Positions 50,110 to 55,691 of a stretch of 55,691 nt of DNA are shown piece after piece; the first letter of the stretch is position 1, and each line of letters starts with the position of its first letter. Below the pieces are notes generated by a model. It saw only the letters and a program-made list of their open reading frames with translations. It ran no database searches and was not told the DNA's origin. Source of the DNA: an uncultured Coriobacteriia bacterium (lineage in GTDB: Bacteria > Actinomycetota > Coriobacteriia > Coriobacteriales > QAMH01). Where the stretch lies: positions 1-55,691 of the forward strand of contig CABSKV010000001.1 in NCBI GenBank assembly GCA_902478425.1, given 5' to 3'. The translations under genes and the position numbers were made by a program.

Positions 50110-50993
50110 CGATGCCGTATTCGACGCTGGCTAATCCGCGTGCGACCAAGGGTGTCCTGCAGGAGTTTGGCTTGAGCGCCAAGCATGCACTCGGCCAGAA
50201 CTTCCTCGTGGATGATAACGTCATCGGCAATATCCTGCGTCTTGCCCGACTCGACGAACCGCAGTCAGGCGAAGAGCTACCCACGCTGCTCGAGATTGGT
50301 CCGGGAATCGGCACGCTCACCATTGCGCTGCTCGAACGCGCCAAGCTCATCGCCGTCGAGCGCGATGCCGATCTTATCGACGTGCTCGCGCAGACGACGA
50401 TGGACCTATCTCATCGCTTTGCGCTCATTCAAAAGGATGCTCTCAAATTGACGCGTGACGAGGTCGAGCAGGCTGCCGCCGCACTTGATGCGCCCATGCC
50501 GCATCAGCTCGTCTCGAATCTGCCTTACGGTATTGCCGCGACCGTGGTGCTTGATTGGCTGGAGCGCTTCGAGTTTCTCGATGCCATGACGGTCATGGTG
50601 CAAAGCGAGGTCGCCGATCGCATGTGCGCCGAGGTGGGCACCAAGAACTATGGCGCCTATACGGTCAAATTGCGTTTGCGCGCACACGTGGTGGATCGTT
50701 TCCAGGTGCCGCCGAGCTGCTTCATGCCCGCTCCGCATGTCGAAAGTGCCGTCATCCGCATCGAACGCAACGAGGACGCGCCCGCGCCCGAACTGCTCGC
50801 AGCGGCTTGTGATTTGGCTGACGCGGCATTCGCCCAGCGCCGCAAGACCATTCGCAACTCAATGAGCAGCCGCTATCCCAAGGAAATCGTCGACCACCTT
50901 CTCGCCGCCTGCGACATTTCGCCCACCACGCGCGGCGAGACATTGGAGCCCGAAACCTATCTCCAAATGGCCTGCGTTCTGCTAGCCCAGTAA
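50106..50993 (+). CDS. rsmA: 16S rRNA dimethyladenosine transferase RsmA/KsgA
   Basis: Dimethylates A1518 and A1519 of 16S rRNA. The 295-aa protein has KHALGQNFLVDDNV, motif I LEIGPGIGTLT and motif IV NLPYGIAA, where the target adenine binds. The start ATG overlaps the previous stop (ATGA); a second ATG at 50112 is possible. Last gene of metG-tatD-(flavoprotein)-rsmA. Confidence 0.96.
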   Translation: MTMPYSTLANPRATKGVLQEFGLSAKHALGQNFLVDDNVIGNILRLARLDEPQSGEELPTLLEIGPGIGTLTIALLERAKLIAVERDADLIDVLAQTTMDLSHRFALIQKDALKLTRDEVEQAAAALDAPMPHQLVSNLPYGIAATVVLDWLERFEFLDAMTVMVQSEVADRMCAEVGTKNYGAYTVKLRLRAHVVDRFQVPPSCFMPAPHVESAVIRIERNEDAPAPELLAAACDLADAAFAQRRKTIRNSMSSRYPKEIVDHLLAACDISPTTRGETLEPETYLQMACVLLAQ

Positions 50994-51006
50994 ACGGGCG
51001 TCTGGG

Positions 51007-51110
51007 CGCACTGGCAAGCTGCTAAGCGGAGGTCCAAGGGAGCGCGCCGTAAAGACCGCGAAGCGGGCTGTCTGGAAGCGACCGTCGGAGCGATGCAGCT
51101 TGCCAGTGCG
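51007..51110. repeat. Long hairpin with 16-bp perfect arms
   Basis: Bases 51007-51022 (CGCACTGGCAAGCTGC) and 51095-51110 are perfect inverted copies. The 72-nt interior holds smaller stems such as CCGC-GAA-GCGG and GGTC/GACC. There is no U-run, so it is unlikely to be a simple terminator. It could be a structured RNA or a REP-like palindromic element. The rest of the 280-bp gap to 51273 holds a promoter only. Confidence 0.75.
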
Positions 51111-51194
51111 AGCCGCATATTGGTTGCGAGAGAAAGTCCGCAATTCGCTCGCCTGAATGCCTCCTTAACTTCACGTGCGCATACTGTGAAGCGA

Positions 51195-51228
51195 TTGGCG
51201 CTTGCTATTCGCTTGCATTACAATGCAA
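51195..51228 (+). promoter_or_regulatory. Promoter with palindrome over the -10
   Basis: TTGGCG (51195-51200) and TACAAT (51219-51224) are 18 bp apart. The palindrome TTGCATT-AC-AATGCAA (51213-51228) covers the -10 and is a candidate operator. Confidence 0.5.
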
Positions 51229-51273
51229 CAGCGAATCTGCAGACAATACCTGGAGGGGTAGCGCAGCGGGAAT

Positions 51274-52749
51274 ATGGCGACATTCGTCAACACCTTTAAC
51301 CTGTTTCTGTTCTTCGTATTCAGCCTTTGCTACATGTACCAGGCCGTTTATGCCGTCATCGTCTTGGTGAAGGATCATCGGCGCAAGGTCACGCACGTGC
51401 AAGATGCGCCTCTGCACAAGTTCGCGGTGATGATTGCCGGTCGCAACGAGGAGGCCGTCATCGGCGAGCTCGTGCGCAGCATCAAGAACCAGGATTACCC
51501 CGAAGAGCTCATCGACATCTTCGTCATCGCCGACAACTGCACCGATAACACGGCGCAGGTTGCCGAGGAGGCGGGTGCCGAGGTGCTCGTGCGCAATGAC
51601 CGGCTGGTCGTCGGCAAGAGCCATGCGCTCGACTTCGCCCTCAACCGCATCCGCGTGCTCTATGGCGATTGTTCCGGTCGCACCGACTACGATGCGTACT
51701 TCGTCTTCGATGCCGACAACGTGCTCGACCCTGGCTTCGTCGCCGCCATGAATCGCGGCGTAAATCGTGGCTACCAGGTACTCACTTGCTACCGCAACTC
51801 AAAGAACTACGATTCCAACTGGATTTCCGCCGGCAGCGCGCTTTGGTTCCTGCGCGAGGCAAAGTTCCTCTCAAACGCGCGTTACATGATGGGCAACTCG
51901 TGTGCTATCAGCGGCACGGGCTTCATGATCAGCGCCGATATCCTCGAGTCCAATGGCGGCTGGATTCACCATCTGCTCACCGAGGACATCGAGTTCTCGA
52001 CCGACTGCATCGCGCATGGTATCCGCATCGGTTACTGTGCCGATGCCTACGTCTACGACGAGCAGCCCACGACCATGAAGGATTCCTGGCGTCAGCGCAT
52101 GCGTTGGGCAAAGGGCTTCTACCAGGTGCTGCTCAAGTACGGCTCCTTCCTCTTCAACGGCATTTTCCGCGGCAAGCAGGGACGCTTTGCCTGCTATGAC
52201 ATGTTCATGACCATTGCCCCGGCCATGCTGCTCACCTTGGCAGGCGTCGCCGTCAATCTCGTGTTCTGCCTGACGGGCATCGTGCAGATGGCCGGTATCG
52301 CCGCATCGGTGCAGACAGTCGCTGCGAGCACGTCGGGAGCTGCGGGTCTTGCGGCAAGCGATCCCAATTGGTTCTCGATGGCAACTGGCATGATGAGCGG
52401 CTCCATGTTCGAAGGAGACCCGCTGAGTTCCTTTAACGCGAGCCAGGTATCGACCGTGTTGGCCTACGCCGAGGCGCGCGCGACCATCGTCACCTCGGTT
52501 CTCTCGCTCGCCGGGTGCTTCCTGAGCTTTGCGGTCGTCATGCTCGTGTTCGGCACGCTTACGACCATCACCGAGTGGAATCACATCCACGCGAAGAACT
52601 CCGACAAGATCAAGTACCTCTTCACGTTCCCCATCTTCATGCTCACTTACGTCCCCATCGCCCTCATTGCCGTATTCAAGAAGGTCGAGTGGAAGCCGAT
52701 CACGCATAACGTCGTGCGTTCGGTTGCTGACGTCGTGAGTAAGGGATAA
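51274..52749 (+). CDS. Membrane GT2-family glycosyltransferase
   Basis: A processive-type family 2 glycosyltransferase, 491 aa. An N-terminal helix precedes the catalytic domain with MIAGRNEEAVIGELV, the DxD-like FDADN, the TEDIEF acid/base segment and QRMRW (QxxRW motif), then about four more membrane helices. It would make or extend an envelope polysaccharide from an unknown UDP- or GDP-sugar. GGAGGGG lies 15 bases before the ATG. Two small membrane-protein genes follow in the same direction. Confidence 0.9.
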   Translation: MATFVNTFNLFLFFVFSLCYMYQAVYAVIVLVKDHRRKVTHVQDAPLHKFAVMIAGRNEEAVIGELVRSIKNQDYPEELIDIFVIADNCTDNTAQVAEEAGAEVLVRNDRLVVGKSHALDFALNRIRVLYGDCSGRTDYDAYFVFDADNVLDPGFVAAMNRGVNRGYQVLTCYRNSKNYDSNWISAGSALWFLREAKFLSNARYMMGNSCAISGTGFMISADILESNGGWIHHLLTEDIEFSTDCIAHGIRIGYCADAYVYDEQPTTMKDSWRQRMRWAKGFYQVLLKYGSFLFNGIFRGKQGRFACYDMFMTIAPAMLLTLAGVAVNLVFCLTGIVQMAGIAASVQTVAASTSGAAGLAASDPNWFSMATGMMSGSMFEGDPLSSFNASQVSTVLAYAEARATIVTSVLSLAGCFLSFAVVMLVFGTLTTITEWNHIHAKNSDKIKYLFTFPIFMLTYVPIALIAVFKKVEWKPITHNVVRSVADVVSKG

Positions 52750-52777
52750 TCAATCCTTTGCGAATCGAGGAGGCGAA

Positions 52778-53074
52778 ATGAGCAAGCTCAGCCACATCGA
52801 GGATGTGGAGCGACGCGCACAGCAAGAACAAGTGCGTGATGCCCAGGAGCCCCAACCAGACTTTGCGGATCACGGTGCTCCAGAACCACAGGCCGCTCAA
52901 CGTGATTTTACTTCCGAGCAGGGCGATATGAGTGCCGAGCAGGAAGAGGAATTTCACGGGCTCGACTCGACTCAGCCAATGGGAGCAGGACATAAGGCGT
53001 TAATTGTCATTGCAGTTGTCGTCGTCATTGTCGCAATACTGTATATTGTCAATAGCTGGATTCATTTCATATAG
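52778..53074 (+). CDS. Small tail-anchored membrane protein
   Basis: A 98-aa protein: a polar Gln/Glu-rich cytoplasmic part (1-72), then one hydrophobic helix (HKALIVIAVVVVIVAILYIV) close to the C-terminus. There is no signal peptide. I recognise no family. GAGGAGG precedes the ATG. It lies 28 bp after the glycosyltransferase and 8 bp before the next gene, so it is likely to act with them. Confidence 0.75.
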   Translation: MSKLSHIEDVERRAQQEQVRDAQEPQPDFADHGAPEPQAAQRDFTSEQGDMSAEQEEEFHGLDSTQPMGAGHKALIVIAVVVVIVAILYIVNSWIHFI

Positions 53075-53082
53075 GGGCACAT

Positions 53083-54210
53083 ATGGACAAGCGCGAAAAC
53101 GACGAGCAGAGCGAAGTTGAGATTCACCTCTTCACGGAAGAGGACTTCAACGACGATCATGAGGTCGAGGAAACCGTTAAGGAAGATATAACGGTCGACT
53201 TCGGCGAGGCCGCCGAGTCCATGCTCGATGACATCAAGTCCGACAGCTCCTATACCATGCATGCCTCGGTGAGCGACGACGACTTTGAGCCGGGCGAGGT
53301 GTCCTCCGATGACGTTGTCAATGTCGACGATGTCATTGTGGATCATGGCGAGGGCGAACGCCTTGCCGAAAACGCCGATCTGGACGAGCTTCCCGATTCC
53401 ATCAACATCACCGAGCAGGAGACGATTGCATACGTCGAGGACGACGAAGAGGAAGTTTCGGCCGAACGCGCTGCGCGTAGCAGACGCCGTCTGCGCAACT
53501 TGCTTTTTTTCTTCATCATAATCTTGCTGGTGCTCATCGCCGTGATCGGCTTGTTCATCTGGCGCAATAGCACGCCCCCTGACGTCAAGCAGCCAGATTC
53601 CGATGTCCTGCAGACTTCCACGGCCGGTACGAACGCGACGCAGTTCCAGGCAATCGAGGCTGACCGTATCCCCGATCTGGTCACGTACTTTGGCATGACG
53701 CCGGAGGCGGCCGCCGAGGCAAGTGGCAGCTCGATTTCCCTTGACGCCGAAGCGACGCGCGCTACGGACGCGAGCTTGCCCAACGTCGTGAAGACGCGCA
53801 ACGGCTGGCTTGTGGGTTCCAATGGCGAGACGCTCGCAAGCATCACCTTCGGCCTCAACGGGGAAGGCAACATCAACTACATCTTCGCGTCGTTCGACCT
53901 CGACGCCTTTGGCGTGGCCGATGCCAAGTTCGACGAGCTCGCTGCTTCCAAGATAGTCGCCTCCTCCATACTCGAGGGCATTGGGCTGGATAAGGCCGCC
54001 GTCGAATCTGCGCAACTCACCATCACCGAGAACCCCCAGGCAGTGCTTTCGCGCGATACCTCCGGCCAGGAAGTCGCCGAGTTCACGGGCCCCACTAACA
54101 TCGAGGGCGGTCCCGCGACCTGGAAGGTGACCGAAACCTACGACCATACGGCAGGTGTCACCCTTGGCGATAACAGCGTCATTCGCACGTTGAGCGTCGA
54201 CCTGCGATAA
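53083..54210 (+). CDS. Bitopic membrane protein with acidic cytoplasmic domain
   Basis: A 375-aa protein of unknown family. Residues 1-125 are very acidic, followed by a basic stop-transfer cluster (ARSRRRLRN) and one membrane helix (LLFFFIIILLVLIAVIGLF, about 140-160). The C-terminal 210 residues would be outside and include Thr/Ser/Ala-rich stretches and a compact domain (TRNGWLVGSNGETLASITF). Orientation follows the positive-inside rule. Likely envelope-linked through its operon with the glycosyltransferase. Confidence 0.75.
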   Translation: MDKRENDEQSEVEIHLFTEEDFNDDHEVEETVKEDITVDFGEAAESMLDDIKSDSSYTMHASVSDDDFEPGEVSSDDVVNVDDVIVDHGEGERLAENADLDELPDSINITEQETIAYVEDDEEEVSAERAARSRRRLRNLLFFFIIILLVLIAVIGLFIWRNSTPPDVKQPDSDVLQTSTAGTNATQFQAIEADRIPDLVTYFGMTPEAAAEASGSSISLDAEATRATDASLPNVVKTRNGWLVGSNGETLASITFGLNGEGNINYIFASFDLDAFGVADAKFDELAASKIVASSILEGIGLDKAAVESAQLTITENPQAVLSRDTSGQEVAEFTGPTNIEGGPATWKVTETYDHTAGVTLGDNSVIRTLSVDLR

Positions 54211-54233
54211 GCACGAGATAGGCAAATTATTCC

Positions 54234-54262
54234 TTGCATGTGCCCATGGGCACGTGTAAACT
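54234..54262 (+). promoter_or_regulatory. infC operon promoter with palindromic spacer
   Basis: TTGCAT (54234-54239) and TAAACT (54257-54262) are 17 bp apart. The spacer is almost filled by the perfect 14-bp palindrome GTGCCCATGGGCAC (54240-54253). Confidence 0.5.
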
Positions 54263-54351
54263 ATGCGTCCGTATCTACGAAGTGAAGGTGCGCAAGCTAC
54301 CTTCCACCTTTCGACGAGCAAGCGCTCAGTTGTCTGGTCACTTACAATTCG

Positions 54352-54407
54352 CCCCTCGGGGGTCTTTGTGTGTGCCTGTCGGCTGAATGCAGCTCGGCAG
54401 GTTTTTT
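54352..54407 (+). terminator. Attenuator-like hairpin in the infC leader
   Basis: After a short CCCC-TC-GGGG stem (54352-54361), a larger imperfect hairpin (CCTG at 54375-54378 with CAGG, inner CTG/CAG) ends at TTTTTT (54402-54407), only 4 bases before the infC AGGAGG. This layout is that of transcription attenuation of an infC-rpmI-rplT operon by its own products. Confidence 0.65.
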
Positions 54408-54424
54408 ATTAGGAGGTGTTTGTC

Positions 54425-54979
54425 ATAGCAGCTCAAGACACACGGATCAACGGTGAGATTCATGCGCCGCAGCTTCTCGTCATCGGTGTCGATGGCACCA
54501 AGTACGAGATGGCCAACGATGCGGCACAACGCTTTGCCGAAGACCAGGGTCTCGATCTGGTAGAGGTCGCTCCCAACGCCGACCCGCCCGTTTGCCGCGT
54601 CATGGATTACGGCAAGTACAAGTACGAGCAGGCGGTCAAGGCCAAGAAGGCGCGCAAGAACCAGACCAAGATCGAAGTCAAGGAGATGAAGTTCCGCCCC
54701 AAGATCGACACGGGCGATTACGAGACCAAGAAGGGCCACGTGCTTCGTTTCCTTTCCAAGGGCAACAAGGTCAAGATCACCATCATGTTCCGCGGTCGCG
54801 AGATGGCCCATCCCGAGCAGGGTCTGACCATTCTCGAGAGGCTCGCTGACGACCTCAAGGACCTCGCCGTCGTAGAACAGCAGCCAAAGATGGAGGGGCG
54901 CAACATGCACATGATGGTCGCGCCGCTTCTCAAGGACGCACGCAAGAATTCCACCAAGGAAAGCGAAGACAAGGAGTAA
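54425..54979 (+). CDS. infC: Translation initiation factor IF-3 (probable AUA start)
   Basis: Binds the 30S subunit and checks start-codon pairing. The 184-aa protein shows TRINGEIHAPQLLVIG, the linker PPVCRVMDYGKYKYEQ and the C-terminal KVKITIMFRGREMAHPEQG. AGGAGG is at 54411-54416. The only codon in frame at normal spacing is ATA at 54425; an in-frame GTG at 54416 lies inside the Shine-Dalgarno itself and cannot serve. Non-canonical starts on infC are known (AUU in E. coli) and let IF-3 limit its own synthesis, so AUA here would fit. Confidence 0.93.
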   Translation: MAAQDTRINGEIHAPQLLVIGVDGTKYEMANDAAQRFAEDQGLDLVEVAPNADPPVCRVMDYGKYKYEQAVKAKKARKNQTKIEVKEMKFRPKIDTGDYETKKGHVLRFLSKGNKVKITIMFRGREMAHPEQGLTILERLADDLKDLAVVEQQPKMEGRNMHMMVAPLLKDARKNSTKESEDKE

Positions 54980-54984
54980 GCACC

Positions 54985-55182
54985 ATGCCTAAGATGAAGA
55001 CCCACAAGGGCACTGCCAAGCGCTTCCGCACCACGGGGTCGGGCAAGATCATGCGTGGCAAGGCATTCAAGAGCCACATCATGACCAAGAAGTCCCAGAA
55101 GCGTAAGCGCAACTTCCGTCACGAGACCGAGGTTGCCCCCGCCGACGTGAAGGTCATCAAGAAGAATCTGGGCAAGGCGTAA
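54985..55182 (+). CDS. rpmI: 50S ribosomal protein L35
   Basis: A 65-aa basic large-subunit protein: KMKTHKGTAKRFRTTGSGKI is standard. AAGGAG precedes the ATG, 5 bp after infC. Confidence 0.97.
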   Translation: MPKMKTHKGTAKRFRTTGSGKIMRGKAFKSHIMTKKSQKRKRNFRHETEVAPADVKVIKKNLGKA

Positions 55183-55230
55183 AGCGCGCAAGCCCGTATC
55201 CGTTTCAGTTGTTAGTAGGAGTTGATAAAC

Positions 55231-55587
55231 ATGGCACGTGTCAAGCGCGCAGTTAACGCCAAGAAGAAGCGCCGCACCGTATTCAAACGCGCAAAGGGTT
55301 ACTACGGCGCCAAGTCCCGTCAGTATCGCGCCGCCAAAGAGCAGGTCCAGCATTCGCTGCAGTACGCCTACCGCGACCGTCGCAACAAGAAGCGCGAGAT
55401 TCGCCGTCTGTGGATCACCCGCATCAACGCGGCCGCGCGCATCCATGGCCTGTCCTATTCGGTCTTCATGCATGGCCTCAAGGTTGCCGGCATCGAGCTC
55501 GATCGCAAGGTGCTCGCCGACATGGCCGTCAACGACCCGCAGGGCTTTGCCGAGCTGTGCAAGATCGCCCAGAAGGCCGCTGCATAG
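55231..55587 (+). CDS. rplT: 50S ribosomal protein L20
   Basis: A 118-aa large-subunit assembly protein. MARVKRAVNAKKKRR, RAKGYYGAKSRQYR and INAAARIHGLSYSVFMHGL are standard. ATG at 55231 with AGGAGT upstream; two in-frame codons before it were not used. In other bacteria L20 represses its own operon, which may relate to the leader before infC. Confidence 0.97.
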   Translation: MARVKRAVNAKKKRRTVFKRAKGYYGAKSRQYRAAKEQVQHSLQYAYRDRRNKKREIRRLWITRINAAARIHGLSYSVFMHGLKVAGIELDRKVLADMAVNDPQGFAELCKIAQKAAA

Positions 55588-55618
55588 ATCCGCGAAGCGA
55601 CTTATTTGCCAGAAGCGA

Positions 55619-55650
55619 GGCGCCCCTTTCCATGGGGCGTCTTCTTTTTG
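55619..55650 (+). terminator. Terminator of infC-rpmI-rplT
   Basis: CGCCCC (55621-55626) pairs with GGGGCG (55634-55639), followed by TCTTCTTTTT. The last 40 bases of the window show no feature. Confidence 0.88.
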
Positions 55651-55691
55651 CTACGTTTCTCGCCTCCTGGCTACTGCAAGCCGTCACAGCT

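Noticed and set aside
51007..51110. Simple intrinsic terminator for rsmA
   Set aside because: No U-run follows either arm and the stem-loop is far larger than usual.
54416..54418. GTG start for infC
   Set aside because: It overlaps the Shine-Dalgarno AGGAGG, so a ribosome cannot use both.
1..55691. CRISPR array, prophage, IS transposase or rRNA operon
   Set aside because: No regularly spaced repeats, integrase, transposase, phage structural gene or rRNA sequence was seen on either strand.

Overview
The window is a GC-rich bacterial chromosome segment of ordinary core genes, with one accessory island near its middle. The gene content points to a Gram-positive anaerobe of the Actinomycetota, most likely class Coriobacteriia (Eggerthellales-like). 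The clues are rapZ-yvcK-whiA, MurT/GatD lipid II amidation, a Tat-exported [NiFe] uptake hydrogenase with its own cytochrome b, a LysR-type regulator beside a CoA ligase, and a tmRNA whose tag ends in ALAA. This placement is inference from gene content; no 16S rRNA gene is present. Bases 1-48 are not genomic: they match an Illumina Nextera i7 adapter, so this is the edge of an assembled contig and the first gene is cut.

Layout. 49-3393: heterodimeric ABC exporter (first subunit truncated). 3487-5006: HAD phosphatase and an unusual cluster-less MutY-like glycosylase. 5069-7099: pheA and a WecA/TagO-type glycosyltransferase that looks leaderless. 7077-11969: uvrC, rapZ, yvcK, whiA. 12024-17185: proA, nadD, yqeK, rsfS, murT, gatD. 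17207-18538: DUF4013-like membrane protein. 18675-19514: rplM-rpsI, closed by a strong bidirectional terminator. 19572-24492 (minus): maturation protease and a shikimate-kinase-like P-loop protein, then, behind their own terminator, the hydrogenase genes (cytochrome b, large, small subunit). 24691-29244: smpB on plus; rdgB, rph, murI, pepF on minus. 29342-29992: tmRNA (minus) and tRNA-Thr(CGT) (plus).

30042-40263 is the accessory island. On plus: a class I methyltransferase, a cytoplasmic leucine-rich-repeat protein, a VWA/DUF2201-like protein and a MoxR-type AAA+ ATPase fused to a second methyltransferase paralogous to the first. On minus behind it: a phenylacetate-CoA-ligase-family enzyme and a stand-alone LysR effector domain without a DNA-binding domain. 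A full-length LysR regulator, paralogous to the stand-alone domain, is divergent from the ligase. This island is the best candidate for an undescribed system.

40313-55587 returns to core genes: gshA-type ligase, obg, proB, gap, rsmI, metG, tatD, an iron-sulfur-flavoprotein-like gene, rsmA, a GT2 glycosyltransferase with two small membrane-protein genes, then infC-rpmI-rplT with a leader ending in an attenuator-like hairpin and a probable AUA start on infC. Dispersed ATGAGACA hairpins and a 37-bp inverted repeat lie in intergenic spaces. Many transcription units are preceded by a good -10 hexamer with little or no -35.
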